Of a DNA stretch of 64,000 nt, positions 47,024 to 56,487 are shown in pieces. The stretch is taken from positions 186,001-250,000 of the forward strand of contig NZ_SWKR01000002.1 in NCBI RefSeq assembly GCF_005144715.1, read 5' to 3'. How positions within the stretch are numbered: the stretch's first letter is position 1; each line of letters starts with the position of its first letter. Made by a program: the position numbers and the translations under genes. This DNA comes from Sphingomonas baiyangensis. Lineage in GTDB: Bacteria; Pseudomonadota; Alphaproteobacteria; Sphingomonadales; Sphingomonadaceae. Under the pieces are notes generated by a model, which did not search any database, had not been told where the DNA came from, and was given only the letters and a program-made list of their open reading frames with translations.

Positions 47024-47773
47024 TCACAACCGCCGATCGGGCGCGTCCATCATATGGGCGATCGTCTCGATCTTGCCGTCCGCGATCCGTATCTCGTTGA
47101 ACGACGGCCGCGTCGCGCGGACGCGCTCGGATAGCGTGCCCGCACCGATCAGCCGCACGCTCCGCCCCGCCACCTCGTGTGCGATATCGAACGGATCGTG
47201 CACATGCCCCGTCAGCACCGCATGTGCGCCCGCGTCCGCCAGCGCCGCGAGCGCCGCCGTGCCCCCGCGCGTCCGCGCCTCGGTGCGCGTTCCGGCATCG
47301 ACCAATGGATGATGCGCTGTGACGAGCACCGTATCGCCCGCCGGCACCTCGGCGATCGCCGCCAGCGTCTCGGCCAGCGCATCGCCCGCGACATAGCCCT
47401 TCGACCAGTTGAGCCGCAGCTGAACTCGCGCGGTGGTGCGCAACGGCACGATGCTCACGCCCGCCAGTTCGATCGGCCGCTCGATCAGCTTCTCCAGCGT
47501 GCGATAGCGGCGATAGGGCATGAACAGGCGGCGCAGCGGATTGTAGACGGGCAGGTCGTGATTGCCGACTTCCACCGTCGTCGGCACGGCGAGGCTTTCG
47601 AGCCACGCGGCCGCCGCCTCGAACTCGCCCAATCGCGCGCTCTGCGTAAGGTCGCCCGTCATCAGCACCGCATCGGGCGCTTCGCGGCGCACGCAACCGG
47701 CGAACCAGTCGAGCGCCGCCTGATCCTCGGCGCCGAAATGCAGGTCGCTCACATGATAGAGCCGCACGCTCAT
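47024..47773 (-). CDS. Metallophosphoesterase
   Basis: A 249-residue calcineurin-like phosphoesterase. The dinuclear metal ligands are in HVSDLHFGAED, MTGDLTQSAR, EVGNHDLPVY, a late TAHHPLVDAG and LTGHVHDPFD. Its ATG overlaps the stop of the lipid-kinase-like gene by 4 bp (ATGA), and together these may act on a phosphate-containing lipid or nucleotide; that is an inference from the coupling. There is no signal peptide, so the protein is cytoplasmic. The substrate is unknown. Confidence 0.92.
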   Translation of the reverse strand: MSVRLYHVSDLHFGAEDQAALDWFAGCVRREAPDAVLMTGDLTQSARLGEFEAAAAWLESLAVPTTVEVGNHDLPVYNPLRRLFMPYRRYRTLEKLIERPIELAGVSIVPLRTTARVQLRLNWSKGYVAGDALAETLAAIAEVPAGDTVLVTAHHPLVDAGTRTEARTRGGTAALAALADAGAHAVLTGHVHDPFDIAHEVAGRSVRLIGAGTLSERVRATRPSFNEIRIADGKIETIAHMMDAPDRRL

Positions 47774-48615
47774 GCGCCGTTCGCCTTGGTACAGATGAAC
47801 TGCTCGGCGCTCATGCCGCCGGTGATGCGCGTACCGCGTTCGAGCCGCTGCGGCTCGCCGTCGAACAGCGCGAGCACGGGTCGGCGTCCCTCGATCGTCA
47901 GGTGACGGCTGATGCTGTGCGTCACCGAGCTTGCCTCCACCCAGTCGCCCGAAACCCAGTTCCAGCCCAGATTGGCGATCGTGCGCCAGTCGCGCGCGTC
48001 GATCCCCGCTACGTCGAGGCCTTTCGCGTCGGGGCGCACCAGCACTGCCTGGTAGCGTTTGCGCAGCCGTACCGATCCCGAGACGCGCACGCCGCGCCCA
48101 AAGGTGCGACTCCAGGCATGGCGGATCGCGCGCAGCATCGCGCCCAGCCGCCGTTTGCGCACTGCCTCGCGCGCGCGGAACCACTGTGCCGCCGGCCCGA
48201 TGATGAGCCCCACGAACGCGCGATGCGCGCCCGCCTCGATGAACGGCAGCGCCACGGTCCGGTGCGCTGCGTGCGCTGCGCGGATGATCGCATGCGGGTC
48301 GAGACTGTCGTGCAGCGCCTTTGCCAACAGGTTCATCGTGCCGCCCGGCAGGATGAGAAAGCGGCCGTTCCAGCCGGCGAGCTTGCACAGCGCGGCATTG
48401 ATCGTGCCGTCGCCGCCGAACAGCACCACTGCGTCGACGTCATGCGCGTCGAGCGTCGCCGCATCGGGCAGATCGTCCTCGGGAAACAGCGTGCGTCCCG
48501 CCAGCGTCAGCCCGCGCTCGGCGAACACTTCCTCGATCGCCGCGCATCTCTCGGTACTTGCCGACCCCGAATTGGGGTTGGTGACGAACCACAGCCTGTC
48601 GATCTTGTGCCCCAT
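47770..48615 (-). CDS. Diacylglycerol/lipid kinase family protein
   Basis: A 281-residue protein of the DAGK catalytic-domain (YegS/BmrU-like) family. [26 protein letters not shown] is the N-terminal fold, [19 protein letters not shown] the nucleotide-binding GGDGT motif, and [16 protein letters not shown] the second conserved site. It may phosphorylate diacylglycerol, sphingoid or other lipids. The ATG at 48615 begins directly at the fold ([14 protein letters not shown]); another ATG at 48636 would add seven residues. Translation is coupled to the phosphoesterase downstream. It is divergent from mntH, with about 100 bp between. Confidence 0.9.
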   Translation of the reverse strand: MGHKIDRLWFVTNPNSGSASTERCAAIEEVFAERGLTLAGRTLFPEDDLPDAATLDAHDVDAVVLFGGDGTINAALCKLAGWNGRFLILPGGTMNLLAKALHDSLDPHAIIRAAHAAHRTVALPFIEAGAHRAFVGLIIGPAAQWFRAREAVRKRRLGAMLRAIRHAWSRTFGRGVRVSGSVRLRKRYQAVLVRPDAKGLDVAGIDARDWRTIANLGWNWVSGDWVEASSVTHSISRHLTIEGRRPVLALFDGEPQRLERGTRITGGMSAEQFICTKANGA

Positions 48616-48712
48616 ATCGCACCCAGAACGATGCACGCTGCCGAAGGATGCAGCATTTGCGTGCGCGAGCCGCTATGCACGGCGCCGGAACACACGCGAA
48701 TTTCGGGAAAGC

Positions 48713-50062
48713 ATGGCACCGCCACCCAGCACGACCACCGTTTCGGGAGAGTTCGAAGGCGAAGCGCCCGCGCGTCCCAGCCTGTCCGAAAGCTATCGTA
48801 CCGTCGCGGTGCCGGCGGGCAGGGGGCAGTTCTGGCGCAAGATGGGCGCCTTTGCAGGCCCCGGCTATCTCGTCGCCGTCGGCTATATGGACCCCGGCAA
48901 CTGGGCCACCGATCTCGCCGGCGGCTCGGCCTTCGGCTATACGCTGCTGTCGGTCATCCTGTTCTCGAACATCATGGCGATGATCCTGCAATCGCTGTGC
49001 GCCAAGCTCGGCATTGTCGCCGGGCTCGATCTGGCGCAGGCTTGCCGCCAGAACTACCCCCGTCCGATCCGCTGGGCCTTGTGGTTCCTGTGCGAACTGG
49101 CGATCATCGCCTGCGATCTGGCCGAGGTCATCGGCACCGCGATCGCGCTGCAACTGCTGTTCGGCATTCCGCTCGTCTGGGGCGTCGTCATCACCGCGGT
49201 CGACGTGATGCTCATCCTTGCGCTCCAGCGCTTCGGCTTCCGCAAGCTCGAGGCGTTCATCGTCGCCTTGCTCGTCATCATCGCGGGCTGCTTCGCGGTG
49301 CAGCTTGCGCTGGCGCAGCCGAGCATCGCCGGCATCGCATCGGGACTGATCCCCGATCCCGAGATCGTCACCAATCCGGCGATGCTCTACATCGCCATCG
49401 GCATCCTCGGCGCCACGGTGATGCCGCACAACCTGTATCTGCATTCGTCGATCGTGCAGACGCGCAGCTTCGTGCAGGACGAGCCCGGCAAGCGCGAGGC
49501 GCTCAAGATGGCAACGATCGACAGCACGATCGCGCTCGGCCTCGCCTTCTTCATCAACGCCTCGATCCTGATCCTCGCCGCCGCCACCTTCCACGCCGCC
49601 GGCCGCACCGACGTGGCCGAGATCCAGGACGCCTATCAGCTGCTCACGCCGATGCTGGGGGCAGGAGTGGCGAGCACGCTGTTCGCCGTCGCACTGCTGG
49701 CCTCGGGCCAGAACTCGACGATCACCGGCACGCTCGCTGGCCAGATCGTGATGGAAGGCTTTCTCAACCTGCGCTTTCCCGCATGGCTGCGACGCATTCT
49801 CACACGGATGCTGGCGATCGTGCCTGCCGCCACCGTCGCCGGCCTTTACGGGCAGAGCGGCACCGCGCAGCTGCTGATCTTCAGCCAGGTCGTGCTCAGC
49901 CTTCAGCTGCCCTTCGCGGTGTGGCCGCTCGTCCGCTTCACCAGCGACAAGCGGCTGATGGGCGGCTTCGTTAACGGCACCGTGATGAAGATCGTGGCAT
50001 GGGCCATCTGCTTCACCGTCATCGGCCTCAACGTCACGCTGCTCGCCCAGACGTTCCTGTGA
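48713..50062 (+). CDS. mntH: Nramp-family divalent metal transporter (MntH)
   Basis: Proton-coupled importer of Mn2+ and similar ions. The 449-residue protein has 11 predicted helices; the metal-binding motifs are [21 protein letters not shown] in helix 1 and [19 protein letters not shown] in helix 6, both canonical for Nramp. A 40-residue cytoplasmic lead precedes helix 1. The ATG at 48713 follows CGGGAAAGC, and the frame is open much further upstream without meaning. No Mn riboswitch or MntR/Fur box could be recognised in the upstream region. Confidence 0.95.
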   Translation: MAPPPSTTTVSGEFEGEAPARPSLSESYRTVAVPAGRGQFWRKMGAFAGPGYLVAVGYMDPGNWATDLAGGSAFGYTLLSVILFSNIMAMILQSLCAKLGIVAGLDLAQACRQNYPRPIRWALWFLCELAIIACDLAEVIGTAIALQLLFGIPLVWGVVITAVDVMLILALQRFGFRKLEAFIVALLVIIAGCFAVQLALAQPSIAGIASGLIPDPEIVTNPAMLYIAIGILGATVMPHNLYLHSSIVQTRSFVQDEPGKREALKMATIDSTIALGLAFFINASILILAAATFHAAGRTDVAEIQDAYQLLTPMLGAGVASTLFAVALLASGQNSTITGTLAGQIVMEGFLNLRFPAWLRRILTRMLAIVPAATVAGLYGQSGTAQLLIFSQVVLSLQLPFAVWPLVRFTSDKRLMGGFVNGTVMKIVAWAICFTVIGLNVTLLAQTFL

Positions 50063-50109
50063 GCGTCGTTAACGCTTTGATCGGTCGCGACAGGCTATCG
50101 GTGGCGACG

Positions 50110-50298
50110 ATGCGCGTCGCCCTGATCCTGCTCGCCCTGTCGGCTCCTGCCCATGCCGCGCATACCGGCATCGTGCGCCGCAACGGCTATGGCTGGTCCG
50201 ACGTCGCGATCTTCGTCATCGTCGCGGGCGGGCTGCTGCTCGCGCAGGCCGCGATGCGCCGGCGCGCGCGACGCGCCGAACGCGAACGCCGGGATTGA
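50110..50298 (+). CDS. Small exported or membrane protein, unknown function
   Basis: About 62 residues. [16 protein letters not shown] looks like a signal peptide; the rest has one hydrophobic helix ([20 protein letters not shown]) and a basic, arginine-rich C-terminus ([13 protein letters not shown]). A GTG at 50059 overlaps the mntH stop (GTGA) and would make the start coupled to mntH, with 17 more residues. It lies between mntH and hisE. No family is recognised; it may be a minor membrane protein. Confidence 0.65.
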   Translation: MRVALILLALSAPAHAAHTGIVRRNGYGWSDVAIFVIVAGGLLLAQAAMRRRARRAERERRD

Positions 50299-50330
50299 CC
50301 CGCGCGGCATCGCGCCGCATCGCTTGGGGC

Positions 50331-50828
50331 ATGACCGCAACCGATCCGCTCGACGCGCTCGAAGCCGTCGTCCGCAGCCGCCGTGGCGGCGATCCCGCCG
50401 CGAGCTACGTCGCCAGCCTGTTCGCCAAGGGCCGCCCCAAGATCGCGCAGAAGCTCGGCGAGGAAGCCGTCGAGGCGGCGATCGCCGCGGTGCAGGGCGA
50501 TCGCGAGGCGCTGAAGGGCGAGGCCGCCGACCTGCTGTTCCACCTCATCGTCCTGCTCGTCGATTCGGGCCTGCGGCTCGACGACGTGCGTGCCGAACTC
50601 GTCCGGCGCGAAGGCCTGTCGGGACTGATCGAAAAGGCGCAGCGCGCGCACCCGGCGCCGCCGCCCGCGCCACCTCCGCCGCCACGCCCCGCGCCACCCG
50701 TGCCGCCTGTGTCGCCCGCGTCGCCCAGCACTCGGCCCGAAGCCTCGCTCGCGCCGCGTCCGCTTTCGGCCGGCCCCGCGTATGACGATGCGCCGCGTCC
50801 GCTCCCCATCGCCAAGGAAGACCGCTGA
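50331..50828 (+). CDS. hisE: Phosphoribosyl-ATP pyrophosphatase with long proline-rich tail
   Basis: Second step of histidine synthesis, removing pyrophosphate from PR-ATP. The first 100 residues are a normal HisE (MazG-like) domain: [47 protein letters not shown], then [20 protein letters not shown] with the acidic metal ligands, and [16 protein letters not shown]. After it comes a 65-residue low-complexity tail rich in Pro and Ala ([20 protein letters not shown]), unusual since HisE proteins are about 105 residues. It shares an ATG/TGA overlap with the HIT gene. The other his genes lie on the opposite strand downstream. Confidence 0.93.
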   Translation: MTATDPLDALEAVVRSRRGGDPAASYVASLFAKGRPKIAQKLGEEAVEAAIAAVQGDREALKGEAADLLFHLIVLLVDSGLRLDDVRAELVRREGLSGLIEKAQRAHPAPPPAPPPPPRPAPPVPPVSPASPSTRPEASLAPRPLSAGPAYDDAPRPLPIAKEDR

Positions 50829-51211
50829 TGCCGATCGACGCCACCGCCGCCTATGACGACGGCAATATCTTCGCGCGCATCCTGCGCGGCGAAATTCCCT
50901 GCAACCGAGTGTTCGAGGATGCGCATGCGCTCGCGTTCCACGACATCAATCCGCAGGCGCCGCATCATGTGCTGGTGATCCCCAAGGGTCGCTATGTCAG
51001 CTGGGACGATTTCAGCGCCCGCGCCGACGATGCCGAGATTGCGGGGTTCGTGCGCGCAGTGGGCCATGTCGCGCGCGCGGCGGGGCTAGTCGCGCCGGGC
51101 TATCGCCTGCTCGCCAATGTGGGCCGCGATGCGCATCAGGAGGTGCCGCACCTCCATGTCCACATCTTCGCCGGCCGGCCGCTCGGGCCGATGCTCGCCG
51201 GCACCGACTGA
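50828..51211 (+). CDS. HIT family nucleotide-binding protein (HinT-like)
   Basis: A 127-residue purine-nucleoside phosphoramidase-like protein. FARILRGEIPCNRVFEDAHALAFHDINPQAPHHVLVIPK is the standard opening and the histidine triad HLHVH is at residues 108-112, followed by IFAGRPLGPML. The ATG overlaps the hisE stop, and hisE-hit adjacency is common in alphaproteobacterial his operons. The substrate is a nucleoside phosphoramidate or acyl-adenylate in known family members. It ends ahead of the permease gene by about 110 bp. Confidence 0.94.
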   Translation: MPIDATAAYDDGNIFARILRGEIPCNRVFEDAHALAFHDINPQAPHHVLVIPKGRYVSWDDFSARADDAEIAGFVRAVGHVARAAGLVAPGYRLLANVGRDAHQEVPHLHVHIFAGRPLGPMLAGTD

Positions 51212-51323
51212 AAACCCGCGCGCGGGCCGGTAACTTCGCGGTTGCACAAAGGGCATTTCGCTCTAGGCTCGCGCCTTTCGTAACCTGCGGCGTATCGTTG
51301 CCGCTCCTGGGGGGGAGCCCTTC

Positions 51324-52880
51324 ATGATTTTCGGGCGCGTAAAGTCACTCGACGCCATATTGGCGACGGCCGAGAAGAAATCGCTCACGCGATCGCTCGG
51401 CGCGTTCCAGCTCACCATGCTCGGCGTCGGCGCCATCATCGGCACCGGCATCTTCGTTCTGACCGCCGAGGCCGCGCAGAAGGCGGGTCCGGGCATGATG
51501 ATCGCGTTCATCATTGCCGGTGCCGTCTGCGCCGTTGCCGCGCTCTGCTATGCCGAAATGTCGTCGATGGTCCCGGTTTCGGGGTCGGCCTATACCTATA
51601 GCTATGCCGTGATGGGCGAGCTGCTCGCCTGGATGGTCGGCTGGGCGCTCGTGCTCGAATATACCGTCGCGGCGGGTGCCGTTTCGGTCGGCTGGTCGGG
51701 CTATTTCGTCGGCCTGCTGCGCGAGTTCGCGGGGCTCGATCTGCCCGCGGCGTTCACGCTGGGGCCGATCGACGGCGGCATCGTCAACGTGCCCGCCTTC
51801 CTCATCGCGCTGCTCGTCACCTGGCTGCTGGTGATCGGCACCAGGGAATCGGCGGCGATCAACGCGGTGCTCGTGGCGATCAAGATCGCGGCGCTCACCT
51901 TGTTCTGCATCCTCGCGCTGCCGGTGATGCAGTCGAGCAATTTCGAGCCGTTCGCGCCGCTCGGCTTCGGCGGCATCTCGGCGGCGGCCGCATCGATCTT
52001 CTTCGCCTATGTCGGCTTCGATGCGGTATCCACCGCGGCCGAGGAAACCAAGAATCCCCAGCGCAACATGCCGATCGGCCTGATCGGCAGCCTCGCTATC
52101 TGCACCATCTTCTACATCCTGGTAGCCGCCGGCGTGATCGGCACCGTCGGCGCGCAGCCGCTGTTCGATGCCAATGGCGCGGTGCTGGCCGCGGGCAGCG
52201 CCGAACTCGCCGCCGCCTGCGCGACCGCCGCGGGTGAGGGCGCCGTCGTCTGCTCGAAGGAAGCGCTGGCGTGGACGCTGCGCGAGATCGGCTGGCAGCA
52301 GGTGGGCAATCTCATCGGGCTGGCCGCGGGCCTCGCGCTGCCGTCGGTCATCCTGATGATGATGTTTGGCCAGACGCGCATCTTCTTCGTGATGAGCCGC
52401 GACGGGCTGTTGCCGCCGGTGCTCTCGAAGGTGCACCCGCGCTACAAGACGCCGCATGTGGTGACGATGATTACCGGCGTGTTCGTCGCCTTCTTCGCCG
52501 CCCTGTTCCCGGTGGGCGCGCTCGCCGAAATCTCGAATGCGGGCACGCTGTTCGCCTTCGCGATGGTGGCGATCGCGGTGCTGGTACTGCGTCGGACCGA
52601 CCCCACGCGCCATCGTCCCTTCCGTACGCCCGCCATCTATCTGGTGGCGCCGCTTGCGGTCGGCGGGTGTCTCTACCTGTTCTTCAGCCTGTCGGGTTAC
52701 ACGCTGACGCTCACCGCAAGCTGGGCGATTGTCGGGCTCATCGTTTATTTCGGCTATAGCCGCTCGCACAGCCATGTCGGCCGCGGCATCGTCGATACGC
52801 ATGAGGACGATGCCGACGTGCCGCCGCAGCCGGTGCCGCCGCTTCCCGGCGCGCCGACGCCGGGCGGCAAACAGGCCTAG
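51324..52880 (+). CDS. APC-family amino acid permease
   Basis: A 518-residue transporter with 12 or more helices. The first helix has the substrate-binding sequence MLGVGAIIGTGIFVLTAEAAQKAGPGMM; ALCYAEMSSMVPVSGSAYTYSYAVMGELLAWMVGW is the next conserved part, and FFAYVGFDAVSTAAEETKNPQRNMPIG the sixth-to-seventh helix region typical of the cationic amino acid transporter branch (YfnA/CAT-like). Its substrate is not known. It ends in a Pro-rich tail and is followed directly by a bidirectional terminator before hisF. Confidence 0.9.
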   Translation: MIFGRVKSLDAILATAEKKSLTRSLGAFQLTMLGVGAIIGTGIFVLTAEAAQKAGPGMMIAFIIAGAVCAVAALCYAEMSSMVPVSGSAYTYSYAVMGELLAWMVGWALVLEYTVAAGAVSVGWSGYFVGLLREFAGLDLPAAFTLGPIDGGIVNVPAFLIALLVTWLLVIGTRESAAINAVLVAIKIAALTLFCILALPVMQSSNFEPFAPLGFGGISAAAASIFFAYVGFDAVSTAAEETKNPQRNMPIGLIGSLAICTIFYILVAAGVIGTVGAQPLFDANGAVLAAGSAELAAACATAAGEGAVVCSKEALAWTLREIGWQQVGNLIGLAAGLALPSVILMMMFGQTRIFFVMSRDGLLPPVLSKVHPRYKTPHVVTMITGVFVAFFAALFPVGALAEISNAGTLFAFAMVAIAVLVLRRTDPTRHRPFRTPAIYLVAPLAVGGCLYLFFSLSGYTLTLTASWAIVGLIVYFGYSRSHSHVGRGIVDTHEDDADVPPQPVPPLPGAPTPGGKQA

Positions 52881-52896
52881 GTTCGGACTGAACGGA

Positions 52897-52930
52897 AAAA
52901 GGGCCGGAGGAGCGATCCTCCGGCCCTTTT
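52897..52930. terminator. Bidirectional rho-independent terminator
   Basis: Stem GGGCCGGAGGA (52901-52911), loop GCGA, stem TCCTCCGGCCC (52916-52926), flanked by AAAA and TTTT. It lies between the convergent permease (plus) and hisF (minus) and works in both directions. It is the strongest terminator in the window. Confidence 0.92.
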
Positions 52931-52940
52931 CTTTGGTCTG

Positions 52941-53708
52941 TCAGACGGGCCGGCGCACCGCAATCCCCGCTTCGGCCAGCGCGCGATGCGCATCGGCGAT
53001 CGTCGCCTCGCCGAAATGAAAGATCGACGCGGCGAGCACCGCGCTCGCATGGCCGTCGCGCACGCCCGCGACCAGATGGTCGAGCGATCCGACGCCGCCT
53101 GATGCCACTACCGGCACGTCGACGGCGTCGGCGATGCGCCGGATCAGCGCCAGGTCATAGCCGTCGCGCGTGCCGTCGCGGTCCATCGAGGTGACGAGCA
53201 GTTCGCCCGCGCCCAATCCCACCAGTCGCAGCGCGTGCTCGATCGCGTCGTTGCCCGTTGCGCGACGCCCGCCATGCGTGAACACCTCCCAGCGATCCTC
53301 GGCCACGCGCCGTGCATCGACCGAGGCGACGACGCACTGGCTGCCGAAGCGCGCTGCGATGTCGCTCACCACTTCGGGGCGCGTCACGGCGGCCGAATTG
53401 ACCGCCACCTTGTCGGCGCCCGCCAGCAGCAGCGCGCGCGCATCGTCGGCGCTGCGCACGCCGCCGCCCACCGTCAGCGGCATGAAACAGACCTCGGCAG
53501 TGCGCCGCACCACGTCGAGGATCGTGCCGCGTGCCTGGTGGCTCGCGGTGATGTCGAGGAAGCAGAGTTCGTCGGCGCCCGCCGCGTCATAGGCACGCGC
53601 CTGTTCCACGGGATCGCCGGCATCGCGCAGATCGACGAAGTTCACCCCCTTCACCACGCGACCGTTCGCCACGTCGAGGCAGGGGATTACGCGCGCGCGG
53701 ACGCTCAT
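52941..53708 (-). CDS. hisF: Imidazole glycerol phosphate synthase cyclase subunit
   Basis: With HisH makes IGP and AICAR from PRFAR and glutamine-derived ammonia. The 255-residue barrel begins [33 protein letters not shown] and has [29 protein letters not shown] and [18 protein letters not shown], with catalytic Asp residues in CLDV and SMDRDGT. The ATG overlaps the hisA stop (ATGA), so it is coupled. It is the last gene of the minus-strand his operon; the hisE copy lies beyond the terminator in opposite direction. Confidence 0.96.
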   Translation of the reverse strand: MSVRARVIPCLDVANGRVVKGVNFVDLRDAGDPVEQARAYDAAGADELCFLDITASHQARGTILDVVRRTAEVCFMPLTVGGGVRSADDARALLLAGADKVAVNSAAVTRPEVVSDIAARFGSQCVVASVDARRVAEDRWEVFTHGGRRATGNDAIEHALRLVGLGAGELLVTSMDRDGTRDGYDLALIRRIADAVDVPVVASGGVGSLDHLVAGVRDGHASAVLAASIFHFGEATIADAHRALAEAGIAVRRPV

Positions 53709-54439
53709 TGCCGCGCCAGCGCGATCGCCTGCGCGAGATCGAGCCGGCCGTCATACAGCGCGCGGCCGGTGATGACGCCTTCGACGCCATCGGCGACATG
53801 GCCGCGCAGCGCCTCGATATCGCCTACCCCTGCAACCCCGCCCGATGCGATGACCGGGATCGATACGGCGCGGGCCAGCGCCACCGTCGCTTCGACGTTG
53901 CAGCCCTTGAGCAGCCCGTCGCGGCCGACATCAGTGAACAGCAGCGCGGCGACGCCGGCATCCTCGAAGCGGCGCGCCAAGTCGGTCACGCTCACGTCCG
54001 ACACATCGGCCCAGCCCGCGGTCGCGACCATGCCGTCGCGCGCATCCACCGCGACCACGACGGCGCCGGGATGCGCATGGGCCGCCGCGCGCACGAAGTC
54101 GGGGTCGCGCAATGCCGCCGTGCCGATCACCACGCGCGCCACGCCCAGCGCCAGCCATTGCTCGACCGCAGCGATGTCGCGGATGCCGCCACCCAATTGC
54201 ACACGCCCCGGAAACGCCGCGACGGCGGCCGCCACGGCGTCGCCGTTCACCGAGGCGCCCGCGAACGCGCCGTCGAGATCGACGACATGCAGATGATCGG
54301 CGCCCGCGTCGGCAAAGGCGCGCGCCTGCGCGGCCGGATCGTCGCCATAGACCGTCGCCCGGTCCATATCGCCCTCGGCCAGTCGCACGACCTGGCCTGC
54401 CTTGAGGTCGATCGCGGGAAAGATCGTCAGGGCCGCCAT
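53705..54439 (-). CDS. hisA: Phosphoribosylformimino-5-aminoimidazole carboxamide ribotide isomerase
   Basis: Amadori isomerase making PRFAR from ProFAR. The 244-residue barrel has [81 protein letters not shown] and [15 protein letters not shown]. The catalytic Asp is in AIDLK and the second in [13 protein letters not shown]. Its 3' end overlaps the start of hisF; its start overlaps the end of hisH by 13 bp. All this fits one polycistronic message. Confidence 0.96.
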   Translation of the reverse strand: MAALTIFPAIDLKAGQVVRLAEGDMDRATVYGDDPAAQARAFADAGADHLHVVDLDGAFAGASVNGDAVAAAVAAFPGRVQLGGGIRDIAAVEQWLALGVARVVIGTAALRDPDFVRAAAHAHPGAVVVAVDARDGMVATAGWADVSDVSVTDLARRFEDAGVAALLFTDVGRDGLLKGCNVEATVALARAVSIPVIASGGVAGVGDIEALRGHVADGVEGVITGRALYDGRLDLAQAIALARQ

Positions 54440-55029
54440 GCGAGGAACCTTTCGAGCAGCGCGATGCCGTAACGCTGGCTCTTTTCGGGGTGGAACTGGA
54501 TGCCGGCCAGATTGTCGCGGCCGATCGCGGCGGTCACATTGCCGCCATGCGTGGTGGTCGCCAGCACGTCGTCGCCCTCGAAGGCGTAGCTGTGCAGGAA
54601 ATAGGCTTCGCCCGGCACGATCAGCGGATGGGGCAGGGCAGGCACCACGTCGTTCCAGCCCATATGCGGCACGCGCACGCCGGGCGCGGCAGGCAGGCGG
54701 CGCACACTGCCCGCGATCCAGCCGAGCCCGGCATGGCTACCCATTTCTTCGCCGCGCGTTGCCATCAGCTGCATGCCCACGCAGATGCCGAGGAACGGTA
54801 CGCCGCCTTTCAGCGCACGCTCCTCGATCGCCTCGACCATGCCGGGCAGTGCGGCCAGCCCGTCGCGACAGGCAGCGAATGCGCCGACGCCGGGCAGTAC
54901 GATGCGCTCCGCGCGGCGCACGGCTTGCGGATCGTCGGTGATCGCTAGATCAGTGGCACCGGCAGCCTTCAGCGCATTGGCGACCGAATGGAGATTGCCC
55001 GCGCCGTAATCGATCAGCGCAACGCTCAC
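54427..55029 (-). CDS. hisH: Imidazole glycerol phosphate synthase glutaminase subunit
   Basis: Class I glutamine amidotransferase that delivers ammonia to HisF. The 200-residue protein reads VALIDYGAGNLHSVANALKAAG, LPGVGAFAACRDGL, then the nucleophile Cys83 in GICVGMQLMA, and FHPEKSQ with the catalytic His and Glu near the end. The start is GTG at 55029, overlapping the stop of the YciI-like gene (GTGA). It ends 13 bp inside hisA. Length is typical. Confidence 0.95.
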   Translation of the reverse strand: MSVALIDYGAGNLHSVANALKAAGATDLAITDDPQAVRRAERIVLPGVGAFAACRDGLAALPGMVEAIEERALKGGVPFLGICVGMQLMATRGEEMGSHAGLGWIAGSVRRLPAAPGVRVPHMGWNDVVPALPHPLIVPGEAYFLHSYAFEGDDVLATTTHGGNVTAAIGRDNLAGIQFHPEKSQRYGIALLERFLAWRP

Positions 55030-55346
55030 CGCGCGAACGCCTCGCGCATCGCCGCCGTCGCGAAGCTTGTCGAGAAGGCGATCACCTCAAAGGTCGCCAC
55101 GCCCTCGACCACGAACGGGTCGGTCGCCGCCACCGCCTCGACGGCTTCGGGCTCGCCATGGAACAGGAGCACGCCGCCAGTGCGCGGCTGACGCCGGCCG
55201 GCAAGCACCATCACGCCCGCACGCATCGCTTCCTCGAGCCATGCGACATGCGCCGGCAGATGCGCGTCGACCGCCTCGAGATCGGCGGTGTAGGTCAGCA
55301 GCACGAGGCACATCGGTGCGCCCGGGCGGATGAAGTCGACGCTCAC
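55026..55346 (-). CDS. YciI-family protein inserted in the his operon
   Basis: A 106-residue protein with a YciI-like ferredoxin fold: [43 protein letters not shown], then [37 protein letters not shown], with the conserved His of the family in AHVAWL and DPF motif. The GTG at 55346 overlaps the hisB stop and follows AAGGG; an ATG at 55313 begins exactly at the domain. Both overlaps couple it to hisB and hisH. Its role is unknown; such genes do appear inside alphaproteobacterial operons, and a protective or housekeeping activity is possible. Confidence 0.86.
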   Translation of the reverse strand: MSVDFIRPGAPMCLVLLTYTADLEAVDAHLPAHVAWLEEAMRAGVMVLAGRRQPRTGGVLLFHGEPEAVEAVAATDPFVVEGVATFEVIAFSTSFATAAMREAFAR

Positions 55347-55930
55347 AGCACGCCCTTGGTCGAGGGGATCGCGTCGGCCTTGCGCGGATCGATCTCCACC
55401 GCCTCGCGCAGCGCACGCGCCAGCCCCTTGAACGCGCTTTCGGCGATATGGTGGTTGTTGTCGCCGTACAGCGTCTCGACGTGCAGCGTCAGGCCGGCGG
55501 TCTGCGCGAAGCTGTGGAACCAGTGCTGGAACAGCTCGGTATCCATCTCGCCCAAACGCGGCTGGCTGAACGCCGATTTCCACACCAGCCACGGCCGGCC
55601 CGAGATGTCGACGGCGACGCGCGTCAGCGTCTCGTCCATCGGGCTCAGCGCGTCGGCATAGCGGCGGATGCCGCGCTTGTCGCCCAGCGCCTGCGCGACC
55701 GCCTGGCCGAGCGCCAGCGCCGAATCCTCGACGGTATGATGCTGGTCGATATGCAGGTCGCCATCGCATTTCAGCGTGATGTCGATCAGCGAATGGCGCG
55801 CGAGCTGCTCGAGCATATGGTCGAAGAAGCCGACGCCCGTCGCGATGTCGTAGGTGCCGGTCCCGTCGAGATTGACCGTCACCGCAATGGCGGTTTCGGC
55901 GGTGTTGCGCTGGATGGTGGCGGTCCGCAT
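55343..55930 (-). CDS. hisB: Imidazoleglycerol-phosphate dehydratase
   Basis: Dehydrates IGP to imidazole acetol-phosphate. The 195-residue single-function enzyme has [39 protein letters not shown], and later [22 protein letters not shown], which carry the Mn-binding histidines and glutamates. The ATG at 55930 gives [13 protein letters not shown], the usual opening; an ATG three codons upstream is possible. It is the first gene of the minus-strand his operon, 71 bp from the divergent sspB gene. Confidence 0.96.
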   Translation of the reverse strand: MRTATIQRNTAETAIAVTVNLDGTGTYDIATGVGFFDHMLEQLARHSLIDITLKCDGDLHIDQHHTVEDSALALGQAVAQALGDKRGIRRYADALSPMDETLTRVAVDISGRPWLVWKSAFSQPRLGEMDTELFQHWFHSFAQTAGLTLHVETLYGDNNHHIAESAFKGLARALREAVEIDPRKADAIPSTKGVL

Positions 55931-56001
55931 GGCGTGCACATAGCGTGTCGCGCGCGCCGTGCAATCTTGACGCGGGGGTGGCAGCGTCTAGCAAGGGCAA
56001 T

Positions 56002-56484
56002 ATGAGCGCCAACGTACCCGACAGCCTGATTCCCTATGACGAGATCGTGCAGGAAGCGCTGCGCGCCGTCGTCGGCCGCGTGCTCAATTCGGTCGCGAGC
56101 TCGGGCGGGCTGCCCGGCCAGCATCATTTCTATATCACCTTCAAGACCGGCGCGGCGGGCGTCGACATTCCGCAACGGCTGAGCGACCGCTTTCCCGACG
56201 AGATGACGATTGTCCTCCAGCACCGCTACTGGGACCTGACGGTCGACGAGAACCGATTCTCGGTGGGGCTGAGCTTCAACCAGATACCCTCGACGCTCGT
56301 CATTCCCTTCTCGGCGATCACCGGCTTCCACGATCCCGCGGTCAATTTCGAGCTGCGCTTCCAAGCCGCCGACGCGCCCGACGAGGTCGAGCCGCACGAG
56401 CCCGAGAATGACGGCGACGACACCGTGCGCGGCGCCGATGACGGATCGAACGTCGTCTCGGTCGATTTCAAGCGAAAGAAGTAG
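56002..56484 (+). CDS. sspB: SspB-family ClpXP adaptor
   Basis: Adaptor that delivers ssrA-tagged proteins to ClpXP. The 160-residue protein has the fold region IPYDEIVQEALRAVVGRVLNSVASSGGLPGQHHFYITFKTGAAGVDIPQRL, then FPDEMTIVLQHRYWDLTVDENRFSVGLSFNQIPSTLVIPFSAITGFHDP, typical of the alphaproteobacterial SspB type, a flexible acidic linker (VEPHEPENDGDD) and a short C-terminal VVSVDFKRKK tail, the ClpX-binding segment. It ends 3 bp from the convergent dctA stop. Confidence 0.92.
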   Translation: MSANVPDSLIPYDEIVQEALRAVVGRVLNSVASSGGLPGQHHFYITFKTGAAGVDIPQRLSDRFPDEMTIVLQHRYWDLTVDENRFSVGLSFNQIPSTLVIPFSAITGFHDPAVNFELRFQAADAPDEVEPHEPENDGDDTVRGADDGSNVVSVDFKRKK

Positions 56485-56487
56485 CGT

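Noticed and set aside
48616..48712. Manganese riboswitch or MntR/Fur box upstream of mntH
   Set aside because: The gap is too short for the riboswitch and no matching box could be seen.
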